Origin: Lacticaseibacillus jixianensis
Lineage (GTDB): Bacteria; Bacillota; Bacilli; Lactobacillales; Lactobacillaceae
DNA: 64,000 nt
Direction: 5' to 3'
Assembly (NCBI RefSeq): GCF_003946485.1
Contig: NZ_RHOJ01000013.1
Coordinates: 1 to 64,000 of the forward strand
The position numbers and the translations under genes are program-made. The notes beneath the pieces are model-generated. The model searched no databases, was not told the DNA's origin, and saw nothing but the letters and a program-made list of their open reading frames with translations. Numbering within the stretch: the first letter of the stretch is position 1; the number at the start of each line of letters is the position of its first letter. Positions 10,501 through 17,630 of this stretch are shown piece by piece.

Positions 10501-13256
10501 TTGATACCAGTATCGAGCATTAATTCGGTCGGCGCGGTGATTTGGAAAATCTTGCCAGCAGAAAGTGCGGATTGACGCCCTAGCTCATCCAAATAAGCCT
10601 TCGTGTAACCGGCGTTTTGAAGGAGCGTCGCAACATCCCCCCAGCCGGCTTGGCGCAACTGATCAAACGTCCAGATTCGGCCACCACTGGTCGTCCAGGC
10701 GTTGGCATCAATATTGTCATCATTGATCCCCATGAAGACAGGTTCCTGCTTGGAGTCCCCCATCTTGATCTGAGTGTCTGGTGTTACATCAGCGTTCACT
10801 TTCATGTTGATCTGAATGTGATTGACTTCAACGCTAGTGTTGTACTTTTTATTAAGCGAATCATTAACGCTGTATCCGGCAGGAACATCGATACGCAGAT
10901 AGCGGTGGCCGTTAAGCGTCACCACAGAGGTGTTATCCTTGAATTTGTCGGTCGAGACAAACGTGGCGTGATCCAGCAGCGGGACGAAGTAGACCGATGG
11001 CTGGTCCAAGATGTTATAAGTCGTCAGATCCCATTGGTCGAAAGGATAAAAACTGAAGGCAGCATCTTTATCTGCACCACGCAGCGGATCACCAGGCTGA
11101 TAAGGTCCATTGTTGCTCGACCCATCCAAATGTGGGCCCGCACTCGTAATCGCATGTGAGTCGGTGACGATCACTTGATAATCAGTCAAATTAGTCGTTG
11201 TCCCGCCAATCTCAGAAGTCGTCGGGATCGTGTAAGTTTGAGAGCCGTTTGGCGGCGTCGCGACCGCCAGAATCGGCGCCAGTTTGACCTGAGAATACGA
11301 GGTGTTCGGCAGTGAGGTGAAGTTTACCCCAAAGGTGGCGATCGTTGTATCAGTATCAGGCATCCAGGTATAAACGGCACTGCTGTCTCGGGCCAAGCTA
11401 TTCAGGTCTGCCGTCGCCAGTACGGCACCGTTGGCATCATAAGCCGTCAACGTCGCCGTCAACCCGTAAAGCGCATCTGCAGGACTACTGCTGGAAACTT
11501 TTAAACCGGTGCCAATCATGTTGGCAGGCACCTTGAACGTCATATTAACCGGCTGTTTCATCGACTTCGTGACGTCTAACGTTAACCACGACGAGTTCAT
11601 CACGTTATAGGTCCCGACATCAGTCGGACCGACATAATTGGTGACAGGCTTCGCGGAAACTTCGTACTTGACCGCCGGATCACCAACGATTGTTGCCTTG
11701 AAGGTGTCAAAAGTGCCTTGGATATGCCCATAGACTGTGTCACCGCTAACCGAAGCAGGCGTCGATGCCGTTTGTGTGCCTTCGCCGCTGGTGAACTTGC
11801 CCACCAGAAACAATGGTCGATTGAGCTTTGCCGTTGCCGGGGATGCCGCTTTATTGAGCGTGAAGACCACAGGTGCCCCAACACTAGCCTGACTTACATC
11901 CCAGACACTCGTCAAATCGTCGTCATCATTACCGATCAAATGTGTCGTGGCCGTGTTGAATTGCTGAGTGGCCGCCGTGTCGAGTTGATACGTGGTCGGC
12001 ACCGGCATGGTGATCGTTAAATTGTTGTATTCTGCCACGGTAAGACCGGTCTCATAACCAAGGTCGATCCAACGGACAAAGTCATCCCCCACTTGGATGT
12101 CACTAGGGACTTTGCTACTACCAGCATAACTGTAGCTATCATGAATGTCGTCATGGCCTTGATACAAGCTATAGCCGCTAACATCCGCCAGGCGATAAGT
12201 TGCCTTCATCGCCACTTGGCCTGTGACGTTTTTGTTGACAGCTACCGTCGCGTTGTCTTGATAAACCAACTGGGGTTTAGCCGGCCAATAAGCCGCTTGG
12301 ATCTGCATGTCAAAACCCAACGACGATAGCGTATCCGTCGTCACCGTGTAGGTTACCGTGTTCGTCGTTTGCACTTTAGTGGCACCGCTCAAATTAGGCG
12401 CGGAGTCGATGGCTTTAAAGTTCGGCAAGGTGATGGTAAGCTTATCGCCTTTGACCAAATTGCTGGCGACAATCGATAACTTGTCTTTATCCTGGGTTCC
12501 GGAGACGGGTTTTGTCGTCGGATAGCCGGTCAAACCGGCGTATACTTCTTCGATGCTCGTCTGCCCGTTGACCGTCAGTGACGCCGTGCCACGGCTGTCT
12601 GACGTTTGCCCCAGCAGAGACTTGTAGCTCACAGTCGGGGCGCTGGTTATCGGCTTAGCAGCTGCCGTGTCGGCATTAGTTGCTACCGCTGCCGCCTTAG
12701 CCGCAGCCGCCGTCGCAGTGTCACCTGCCTTAACCGCTGTTTCTGTCTTTTGAGAAGCCGCGTCCAGGTCTGCGTTCGTCACTGCCGCGGCGGCCTGGGC
12801 ATAGTGCACCGTCACGTCGCTGTTTGGATCAGTGGCAGCCACCTTGGCCGCGGGCACCTGGTCCTGCTCGGCAGTCATGCCGTTCACTGCGGCGGCAGCA
12901 ATCGCCGCAAAGCCCAGCTGACTGTCGGTCTGCTGCCAGGTCTGCCCATCATCATTGGACGCAAAATGGGCCGATTGGACAACGTCAGTTGACACGGTTT
13001 TCCCGGTCTCATCCACAAAATGAATCGTCCGGGTGACCACCTTGAGGGTGACGGCTTGCGCACTGGCGCTAGGTTCTTCTGCCACGGCGTCTGCCGCGCT
13101 GGGCGAGGTCGCATCCGCCCGAACGGCGCTCGGCTTGCTGAAGCCGAGCGCCGCAATCGTGATCACGGTCGCCCCTGCAATGACCCACTGGTGCTTCGCC
13201 TTATAGAGTCTAAATCGCGTTTTCTCTGTCGTGAGACCGGTTCGTTTTTCTCCCAT
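4512..13256 (-). CDS. Giant MucBP-repeat surface adhesin with LPxTG anchor
   Basis: A 2914-aa cell-wall protein predicted to bind mucus or host glycans. The signal peptide has a degenerate KxYKxGKxW motif (RLYKAKHQW near residue 17) and a likely cleavage after VRA near 47. Residues about 50-1290 are non-repetitive with Mub-like stretches. Residues about 1290-1820 hold seven 75-aa repeats beginning IHYVDDKGN. Residues about 1910-2745 hold eleven 76-aa MucBP-type repeats with VHYVN, GYRIQG and GTYQGN motifs. A Pro/Gly/Thr-rich wall-spanning part follows, then LPTTG at about 2879, a hydrophobic segment and a positively charged tail for sortase A. GGAGGGG precedes the ATG. It is monocistronic. 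The ligand cannot be read from sequence. Confidence 0.92.
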   Translation of the reverse strand: MGEKRTGLTTEKTRFRLYKAKHQWVIAGATVITIAALGFSKPSAVRADATSPSAADAVAEEPSASAQAVTLKVVTRTIHFVDETGKTVSTDVVQSAHFASNDDGQTWQQTDSQLGFAAIAAAAVNGMTAEQDQVPAAKVAATDPNSDVTVHYAQAAAAVTNADLDAASQKTETAVKAGDTATAAAAKAAAVATNADTAAAKPITSAPTVSYKSLLGQTSDSRGTASLTVNGQTSIEEVYAGLTGYPTTKPVSGTQDKDKLSIVASNLVKGDKLTITLPNFKAIDSAPNLSGATKVQTTNTVTYTVTTDTLSSLGFDMQIQAAYWPAKPQLVYQDNATVAVNKNVTGQVAMKATYRLADVSGYSLYQGHDDIHDSYSYAGSSKVPSDIQVGDDFVRWIDLGYETGLTVAEYNNLTITMPVPTTYQLDTAATQQFNTATTHLIGNDDDDLTSVWDVSQASVGAPVVFTLNKAASPATAKLNRPLFLVGKFTSGEGTQTASTPASVSGDTVYGHIQGTFDTFKATIVGDPAVKYEVSAKPVTNYVGPTDVGTYNVMNSSWLTLDVTKSMKQPVNMTFKVPANMIGTGLKVSSSSPADALYGLTATLTAYDANGAVLATADLNSLARDSSAVYTWMPDTDTTIATFGVNFTSLPNTSYSQVKLAPILAVATPPNGSQTYTIPTTSEIGGTTTNLTDYQVIVTDSHAITSAGPHLDGSSNNGPYQPGDPLRGADKDAAFSFYPFDQWDLTTYNILDQPSVYFVPLLDHATFVSTDKFKDNTSVVTLNGHRYLRIDVPAGYSVNDSLNKKYNTSVEVNHIQINMKVNADVTPDTQIKMGDSKQEPVFMGINDDNIDANAWTTSGGRIWTFDQLRQAGWGDVATLLQNAGYTKAYLDELGRQSALSAGKIFQITAPTELMLDTGIKADAEDAYVSGDGDTASFYPDDLTGSIREYIYNGGANTNLDYHGLVTLPKKADGDAYSLDLTGPITVPAGVTVQYSTGKVTGTDGQALSATQLASFTDGSVISDWGSVKSILFTVPTLANKASVNVEFPVKVTDTPTDAATAKALVFNYTKAQDGTILGAKTADLNTRVAEAQRIITVKYQDEDGNTLAADRTIMADAGSKLTLKPMMITGYKPKQDSQEKDYTVTREPHQTVTFTYEQTPMSVIVNFINVLTNKDAKKPLTLQGNIGDPLFLTEDTYTKIDGYTALPDNATKYTITTSQIQNINLYFTPETVPFTVNFVDDADHSKALATAQKFDNGIVGYEYPVTAATVAGYTPTKTSDNLTLSTTQNSYTFYYKANPQTLTIHYVDESGHSLHPDTTAATTTNAAYDLKSTVDNVAIAGYERETPDADLKGTATIGADGKLVKSEVTVTYRVAAKTITIHFVDDKGNKLHDDTTATTATNADYDLKSTVDGVPILGYTRQTTDDALKGTAKVDANGELLVPAVTIVYTADDQNLTIHYVDDKGNTLHDDSSVPTATDADYDLKPTVDGVTIPGYTRKATDVELKGKATLGTDGKLLVPAVTVVYTADDQNLTIHYVDDKGNTLHDDSSVPTATDADYDLKSTVDGVTIPGYTRKTTDEELKGTAKLNSDGKVPDVTIVYTANAQDLTVHYVDDKGKKLHDDSTVPTTTDATYDVKSTVDGVDIPGYTRKTTDEELKGTAKLNSDGKVPDVTVVYTANAQNLTVHYVDVNGKTLHEDSSVPTATDADYDLKSTVDGVDIPGYTRKTTDEELKGTAKLNSDGKVPDVTVVYTANAQKLTIHYVDLNGNQLHDDTTFPTTTDADYDLKSTVDGVTIPGYYQRQTTDDELKGTATVDVDGKLLVPEVTVTYKALTKTIHVHYVNNLSGEDLLPSSEITKNLGELYTASAPVIRGYSLMPGTVSLVMDVMAKDTDDGTEKDADDVFFRYQPNMQVPDETATKTVLTMHYVDVDNNVIAGPTTQTGRIGDDFSVSAPEIQNYHPQYYTPVSGTYQGNAMDLTFVYDKNGQVVDDAATPATLTVHYTNVVTGEPAQPDKVTTGNQGTAFREMAPTIAGYRIQGDDSAKGTYHGNAMDLTFSYLPDGTVVDETATPTTLTVHYVNMYTGESIQADKVSTGTQDTEFTETAPTIAGYRIQGDDSENGTYQGNTMDLTFSYLQDGKTVDETATPTTLTVHYVNMYTGESIQADKVTTGTQDTEFTETAPTIAGYRIQGDDSATGTYQGNTMDLTFSYLQDGKTVDETATPTTLTVHYVNVLTGETIQADKVTTAAQGTAFTETAPAIAGYRIQGDDSAEGTYQGNAMNLIFSYLQDGKTVDETPTPATLTVHYVNIYTGESIQADKVTTGTQGTAFTETAPTIAGYRIQGDDSATGTYQGNAMNLTFSYLQDGKTVDETANPTTLTVHYVNVSTGETIQTDKVTTGAQGTVFTETAPTIGGYRIQGDDSATGTYQGNAMDLTFSYLQDGTTVDDTATPATLTVHYVNALTGESIQADKVTTAAQGTAFTETAPEIAGYRIQGADSAKGTYQGNAMNLTFTYLQDGKTVDDTATPATLTVHYVNVLTGEAIQADKVTTAAQGTAFTEAAPAIAGYRIQGSGSETGTYQGNAMALTFSYLPDGQVVDETASPATLTVHYVNVLTGEAIQADKVTTGAQGTTFTEAAPVIAGYRIQGADSAKGTYQGNTMDLTFSYLPDGRVVDETKTQVTLTVRYVDVATGATLIATKTTSGQQGTAFAETAPTIAGYHLIGESAITGTYQGNVMTVTFNYEADAAPTDGGTTNPPSTTGDQPNGGGQTTTPPANDGNQPGGDDQGLTTPPTNPEGQLTTDGSSTTNPPLGDGQSGTADEPATETPEATVGQETTATQTPSGTETTATNQPSAAFDAEGQLKGQATLGRQSTEAALGRRLPTTGERTNRSLGIVGVALMALMSLLGFAGERKRQR
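5030..7500 (-). repeat. Tandem 228-bp repeats coding eleven MucBP-type domains
   Basis: The DNA repeats with a period of 228 bp, for instance the VHYVN codons recur at about 6348 and 6576. Neighbouring copies are nearly identical in DNA as well as protein, mainly copies with GDDSATGTYQGN. This points to recent duplication or gene conversion, and to likely copy-number variation between strains. Confidence 0.85.
7790..9360 (-). repeat. Tandem 225-234-bp repeats coding seven Mub-like domains
   Basis: Seven copies of a second domain type, each starting near IHYVDDKGN and ending in a TIVYTA-like strand. Copies three to six are almost identical, copies one and seven more divergent, as expected when the array centre is the most recently amplified part. 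Confidence 0.85.
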
Positions 13257-13560
13257 TTCAATCCCCTCCAGTGCTATTAGCCAACTCTTTCCGCCTTTAT
13301 TTTAAACCACCGGAGTATGAAAAACGATCAATATTCATAAAATGATTAATAGAAAATGCAACCGGGCTAACCTCTTGAATACCCGGCCGGCTCGTCAAAA
13401 CTCACGCCGAAAAAATCGTTACTGAAGAGTCGTTGCTTCAGCCCGCAGCCGATGCTGCCACCGCGGTAGGCATCACCCAAGTCGATGCGCGGCCGCCGGC
13501 TATTGACAGCCCACTGCGAGTTGCCCACACTTGAGGTTGTTAACTAGGGAGGACCTGCTT

Positions 13561-14277
13561 GTGGACTGGCTACTCATTCTCATCCCCGCGTTCTTCGCGG
13601 CGCTTGTGCAAGGCATCACCGGCTTTGGCTCGGTGATCATTATGATGATCTTCTTTCCCGCGATCCTGCCCATCGCAGAGGCGGCCGGGCTGGGCGGCGT
13701 GGTCATGCTGAGCTGCACGGCCAGCCTCGCGTGGCGCTACCGGCGCGACTTTCACTTCAAGCAGGTCATCGGGCCGTTCCTGATATACGCGAGCGTGGCC
13801 ACCTGGTCGGTCCACCTCGGCAGGGTGCTGGACACGCACGTGCTGCGCCTTTTGCTGGGCGTGTTGCTGGTGGCGCTGGCACTGTACTTCATTCTGGTCA
13901 AAAGCGCCGGCGATCGCCGCTACCCACTGGCCATCGCGCTGGGCTTCATGGTCATCTCAGGCTTTTTCAACGGCCTGTTCGGGATCGGGGGGCCGCTGAT
14001 GGCGCTGTATTTCCTCTCGCTGTCGACCTCGGTGCCGACCTACATGGGCAACCTGCAGGGGTTTTTCCTGCTCGATACCATTTACATTACCAGCGTGCGC
14101 GTCGCCAGCGGGATCCTCACGCCCGCGCTCATCCCCTACATCATCGGCGGGATCATTGCCGCCACCCTGGGCACCGTCCTGGCCACCCGGCTGTCCGCCA
14201 AGTGGGACCTGACCCAGATCAAGCCGCTGATCTACGGCTTCATTGGCCTGAGCGGACTGTACTACCTGTTTTTCTGA
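13561..14277 (+). CDS. TauE/SafE family sulfite or organic-anion exporter
   Basis: A 238-aa membrane protein of the TauE/SafE (DUF81) family, which moves sulfur-containing or organic anions across the membrane. The typical first-helix motif QGITGFGS lies near residue 15, and the second-half repeat FFNGLFGIGGPL near 150; the two halves are inverted repeats. About eight hydrophobic segments are visible. The frame is open upstream to 13531, but GGGAGG at 13548-13553 sets the GTG at 13561 as the start. It converges on the NRAMP-like gene across a bidirectional terminator. The substrate is unknown. Confidence 0.8.
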   Translation: MDWLLILIPAFFAALVQGITGFGSVIIMMIFFPAILPIAEAAGLGGVVMLSCTASLAWRYRRDFHFKQVIGPFLIYASVATWSVHLGRVLDTHVLRLLLGVLLVALALYFILVKSAGDRRYPLAIALGFMVISGFFNGLFGIGGPLMALYFLSLSTSVPTYMGNLQGFFLLDTIYITSVRVASGILTPALIPYIIGGIIAATLGTVLATRLSAKWDLTQIKPLIYGFIGLSGLYYLFF

Positions 14278-14291
14278 CCGCCCTTGCCACC

Positions 14292-14354
14292 AAAAAAACG
14301 CACCACCGGCGTTTCCCTGCTGCTTGTCAGAGAAAATGCGGGTGGTGCGTTTTT
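14292..14354. terminator. Bidirectional terminator
   Basis: AAAAAACGCACCACC and GGTGGTGCGTTTTT pair across a loop of about 32 bases between two convergent genes. Confidence 0.8.
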
Positions 14355-14371
14355 GCGTCAAGCAATGAAAT

Positions 14372-15634
14372 TCACCACAGATGCGTCATCGGCCCGACCA
14401 TGTACAGGCCAAAGGCCATCACCAGCAGGCACAGGGTCGTGGCGACCACGCGGTACCAACCGTGCATCCGGTATTTTTCCGGCAGGGCCTTGGCCTCCAG
14501 CAGCAGCAAGAACCCCAGCACGATCGGCACCAGCAGCGCGTTGATCACTTCGACCGTAACGGCCAGATCCACTAGCTGGATGTTGGCCAACACCAAGATG
14601 GCGCCGATGACGTGCGCGCCGATGTAGATCAGGTAAAAGCCCGCGCTTTTGCGGTTAAACGGTTCGTTGAGGCTGTGCGGCCAGCCGAGCACCTCGGTCA
14701 GTCCCCAGGTGCCAGCCAACGCGACAACCAGGGCGGCGACCAGTGACCCGCCCAGCAGGCTGGTGCCGATCAGCAGGTTGGCCGGCAGGGCGCCAATATA
14801 CGGCGCCAGCGCGGTCGCCATCTGCCCCACGGTGGCGAAGGCCTCGCTGCCGCCGTGCTTGCCGACGGTTGCCGCGAACGTCACGATGAACACGATCATG
14901 ATGGCTTGGGTGATCAGCGTGCCCACGGCGGTGTCGCGGCGCTCCTGCGGAATATCGGCAGCCGTCAGGTGCTTGTCCACCACGGCCCCTTGCTGGTAAA
15001 ACAGCATCCACGGCATGATGACCGCGCCGACGTTGGCCGCCACCAGGTACACGTAGCTGCTGCTCCGCCACGGCACCGTGACCAGCCCGTGCATCAGATC
15101 GCCGAGCTGCGGCTTCGCCATGACCATGGCGATGACAAACGCGAACTCGGCGAGGCCGACCATCACGCCGATTTTTTCCACGCGCCGGTACTCCCCCAAA
15201 AAAGCGATCCCGACCAGAAATGCCGTGGCGAGCGGGATCGTGACCCACTTGGACACACCGAAGAGCTCGCCGACCCCGGCGATGCCGATGAATTCGGTGA
15301 GCAGTGCCCCGACGGCGGAGATGCCGAGGGTGACGGCCGCCAGCCAGGCCCAGCCGCGGCCGAAGTACCGGCGGATCAGCGTGCCGTGGCCCTCCTGCGT
15401 GATGATGCCCAGGCGCACCGTCATCTCCTGCGCCATGAACAGGACCGGGATCAGGACCAGCTGCGGGAGCACCATGGTGTAGCCCCACTGCGCCCCGGAC
15501 TGGGCGGCCGTGATCAGGCAGCCCGCGTCCGTGTCGGCCAGCATGACCAACAGGCCGGGGCCCCAGACGGCGAGCCAGCCGCGGCCGCGCCGCTGGGTTT
15601 TGGTTAAAGTGTCCTTCTTTTCGATGATTGCCAC
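14372..15634 (-). CDS. NRAMP-related divalent metal transporter with altered binding motifs
   Basis: A 420-aa membrane protein of the NRAMP/SLC11 superfamily with about eleven hydrophobic segments, likely a divalent-cation importer. The family signatures are altered. Where Mn/Fe transporters have DPGN in the first helix, this protein has ADTDAGC after GPGLLVML. Where they have MPH in the sixth, it has IMPWMLFYQQGAVVDK. Such loss of the canonical ligands is known in NRAMP-related magnesium transporters, so Mg2+ is a fair guess, not a finding. The start is a GTG at 15634 and no ATG is available upstream. It is monocistronic. Confidence 0.75.
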   Translation of the reverse strand: MAIIEKKDTLTKTQRRGRGWLAVWGPGLLVMLADTDAGCLITAAQSGAQWGYTMVLPQLVLIPVLFMAQEMTVRLGIITQEGHGTLIRRYFGRGWAWLAAVTLGISAVGALLTEFIGIAGVGELFGVSKWVTIPLATAFLVGIAFLGEYRRVEKIGVMVGLAEFAFVIAMVMAKPQLGDLMHGLVTVPWRSSSYVYLVAANVGAVIMPWMLFYQQGAVVDKHLTAADIPQERRDTAVGTLITQAIMIVFIVTFAATVGKHGGSEAFATVGQMATALAPYIGALPANLLIGTSLLGGSLVAALVVALAGTWGLTEVLGWPHSLNEPFNRKSAGFYLIYIGAHVIGAILVLANIQLVDLAVTVEVINALLVPIVLGFLLLLEAKALPEKYRMHGWYRVVATTLCLLVMAFGLYMVGPMTHLW

Positions 15635-15759
15635 TCCGCTCTGACGGCGCTTGGCCGTGCATTAAAGAATAGGCTTATTGTACTACCAGAACGGTTAGCA
15701 TTTGGCGCAAAATCGCAAAGCCACTCCGGGCGACGCGCGTTGAGCCCTGGCCGGCCGCA

Positions 15760-16929
15760 CTATTTTGCAGCAGTCGCGCGCATCAGCCGGGTCTGCCAGA
15801 TCAGCACCCCGGCCATCAGCACCGTGAAGGCCAGGATGTACACCGGGTATAGGCTGATGGACACCGCGCCGGCCAGCAGTCCAAACAGCGGTGGGGCAAA
15901 AGTCGAGCCGACGTACGCCGACGCCATTTGCAGACCAATCACCGCCTGGGAGTGGTCGGCGCCAAAGGAGTGCGGCGTTTCGTGAATGATGGTGGGATAA
16001 ATGGGCGCACAGCCCACCCCGAAGACCACGAGACCAACCAGCGCGGAGATCACGGGCAGCGGCAGCAGGATCAGCAGCACGCCGCCCAGCATAACGCCCG
16101 TTCCAAGGCCCAGCATGCGCCGGTCGCCCAGCCGATCGGCGATAATGCCCGACAGAAAGCGGCCCACCGTGATGCCAATGTAAAACAGCGCCGCGAACCG
16201 CGCGGCCGTCGTCACGGCGACCCCCCGGGCCTGAACCAGGTAACTGGCCGCCCAGATGCCAGCGGTGGCCTCCAGGGAGCAGTAGGCGAAAAAGGCGATG
16301 AGGACCTGCTTGATGCCGCGCAGTTGCAACAACTGGCCCATCTTCAACGGCTTGCTGGTCCCTTTTTCACTGGCCGCGGTTTGCGGTTTGGCCCACAGCG
16401 GGAGACTCGCGATCAAGATGAAGGTCAGCACCACCTGAATGATGCCGATGATGCGATACCCGGACTGCCACCCCAGCTGGTGGGTCAGCGCGTAACTCAT
16501 GACGTTCGGGCTGATGGCCGCGCCCACGCCCCAAAAGCAGTGCAGCCAGTTCATCTGGCGGCCCTTGTAATGCAGCGCCACGTAATTGTTCAGCGCCGCA
16601 TCAACGGCCCCGGCGCCCAGCCCGTACGGCACGGCCCAGACGCAAAGCCAGATGAAACTCGGCGCAAGCGAGAACCCAAACAAGGCCAGCGCCGTGGTCG
16701 CGACGCTGGCGGCGGTCACCTTACCCGCGCCAAACCGCCGCGTCAGCCGGTCCGACAGCAGGCTCGAAATGATCGTGTCCGCCGAGATCAGCATGGTGAT
16801 GATCCCGACGTAGCTGGTCGGCACCCCCAGCTGCGCGTGCATCGCCGGCCACCCGGCCCCAATCAGGGAGTCCGGCAGGCCCAGGCTGATAAACGCTAAA
16901 TAAATAATTCCCAGCAGTAAAGAAAACAT
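15760..16929 (-). CDS. MFS transporter
   Basis: A 389-aa major facilitator protein with twelve predicted helices. The A-motif loop after the second helix reads SDRLTRRFGAGKV, and the matching loop in the second half reads ADRLGDRRMLG. GLGAGAVDAALNNYVALHY in the fourth helix region resembles the FucP-like sugar or metabolite branch. The open frame extends to 17028, but GGAGGGG four bases before the ATG at 16929 fixes the start. A TTGACA/TAGAAT promoter lies upstream. The substrate is unknown. Confidence 0.8.
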   Translation of the reverse strand: MFSLLLGIIYLAFISLGLPDSLIGAGWPAMHAQLGVPTSYVGIITMLISADTIISSLLSDRLTRRFGAGKVTAASVATTALALFGFSLAPSFIWLCVWAVPYGLGAGAVDAALNNYVALHYKGRQMNWLHCFWGVGAAISPNVMSYALTHQLGWQSGYRIIGIIQVVLTFILIASLPLWAKPQTAASEKGTSKPLKMGQLLQLRGIKQVLIAFFAYCSLEATAGIWAASYLVQARGVAVTTAARFAALFYIGITVGRFLSGIIADRLGDRRMLGLGTGVMLGGVLLILLPLPVISALVGLVVFGVGCAPIYPTIIHETPHSFGADHSQAVIGLQMASAYVGSTFAPPLFGLLAGAVSISLYPVYILAFTVLMAGVLIWQTRLMRATAAK

Positions 16930-16958
16930 ATACCCCTCCGTGTGCGTCAATACTGGCA

Positions 16959-16986
16959 ATTCTAACGGAGTGAGGGGCAATGTCAA
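16959..16986 (-). promoter_or_regulatory. Promoter of the MFS transporter gene
   Basis: On the minus strand TTGACA (16986-16981), a 16-base spacer and TAGAAT (16964-16959). Confidence 0.7.
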
Positions 16987-17263
16987 CGGTTTCAGTGTTA
17001 CCCATTCGTCACCAGTGTCAGGGGGCACGCGGCTTCGGCGATCCAGGTGGTGCTTCCGCTCACCCGGCCTTACGATGTCTCACACAGGCGCGCGCCCTAT
17101 TAAAAAGTGCAAAATGGACGAAGGGCACGGTTAACGGATTACAATCCTTTCCTCACAAACCCGTTATGTCATTGTCATCAGGATCAAGTGGTTGACATGA
17201 TACATTAAGCGAGCAGAAAGTTGAAAACGGTTGGTAAATCCAAACCATAGTGAGGTGGTGCCT
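16987..17263. other. Intergenic region before the toxin locus
   Basis: No ORF of note. It contains the upstream part of the MFS promoter, a TACAAT at about 17136 and a TTGACA at 17192 that may drive the toxin mRNA. No clear -10 lies 17 bases from the latter. GGTTGG at 17230-17235 recurs in inverted form downstream of the toxin gene. Confidence 0.4.
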
Positions 17264-17317
17264 ATGCGCATGAATCACTCACCAGTGGAAAGGAGGTGCC
17301 TGATTGTCCGTTGCTGA
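17264..17317 (+). CDS. Upstream leader ORF of the holin-like toxin
   Basis: A 17-codon ORF reading MRMNHSPVERRCLIVRC, with GAGGTGG ahead of its ATG. Its last 14 bases overlap the start of the toxin ORF in another frame, and the toxin's Shine-Dalgarno AAAGGAGG lies inside it. Translation of the leader would therefore traverse the toxin's ribosome site. This suggests translational coupling or occlusion. Function is inferred from position only. Confidence 0.5.
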   Translation: MRMNHSPVERRCLIVRC

Positions 17318-17417
17318 TGCGATAACGCTCATGCTAATGTTTGGCGGGTTTATCCTGTCTCTCATCGGCCTGATTGTCGCCATCATTCAAGCAATTGTCG
17401 ACAAAAAAGACCGCTAG
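17304..17417 (+). CDS. Holin-like type I toxin peptide (Fst/Hol_Tox-like)
   Basis: A 37-aa hydrophobic peptide: LSVADAITLMLMFGGF, then a membrane segment to about residue 29, then a charged tail VDKKDR. This is the typical layout of the putative holin-like toxins of Firmicutes, which insert in the membrane. AAAGGAGG stands eight bases before the TTG start at 17304; no ATG fits better. A convergent antisense RNA with its own extended -10 promoter and terminator overlaps the 3' end, as in par/Fst-type addiction modules. Chromosomal function is unproven. Confidence 0.8.
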   Translation: MSVADAITLMLMFGGFILSLIGLIVAIIQAIVDKKDR

Positions 17418-17447
17418 TAAACTTCTGGCAGGAGGTTTAGCGGTCTT
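17403..17447 (-). terminator. Terminator of the antisense RNA
   Basis: On the minus strand GACCGCTA and TAGCGGTC pair across about 21 bases, followed by TTTTTT. On the plus strand there is no T run, so the toxin mRNA should read through to the next hairpin. Confidence 0.75.
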
Positions 17448-17491
17448 CGACTATTCGAACTAAATGCCAACCGTCTTTAACGGTCTGCAGG

Positions 17492-17522
17492 GGCGACGTG
17501 CTGAAAAGCGCGTCGCCTTTTT
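17492..17522 (+). terminator. Terminator of the toxin mRNA
   Basis: GGCGACG and CGTCGCC pair across 12 bases, followed by TTTTTC. It lies at the 5' end of the antisense RNA. Confidence 0.75.
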
Positions 17523-17630
17523 CTACGCCTAAAGTATAACATGGAAGAGCGGCATGAGAAAGAAAATCATCGGCTCATCCTGAGTCTCAATCAACGTCTC
17601 TGCTTGATCTCGAAGCCACGACCCGCCGGC

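Larger units (their letters stand above)
17403..17527 (-). ncRNA. Predicted antisense antitoxin RNA
   Basis: A minus-strand promoter (TGTTATACT, extended -10, with TATACT at 17538-17533) should start an RNA near 17526 that ends at the hairpin at 17403-17447, giving about 125 nt. It is fully complementary to the 3' part of the toxin mRNA, including the last toxin codons. This matches the gene order of Fst-type type I systems. Only sequence signals support it. Confidence 0.6.

Noticed and set aside
13379-13534. A 51-codon coding-like open stretch just before the TauE-like gene
   Set aside because: It has no start codon or ribosome site. It may be the tail of a lost gene, but evidence is too thin to list.
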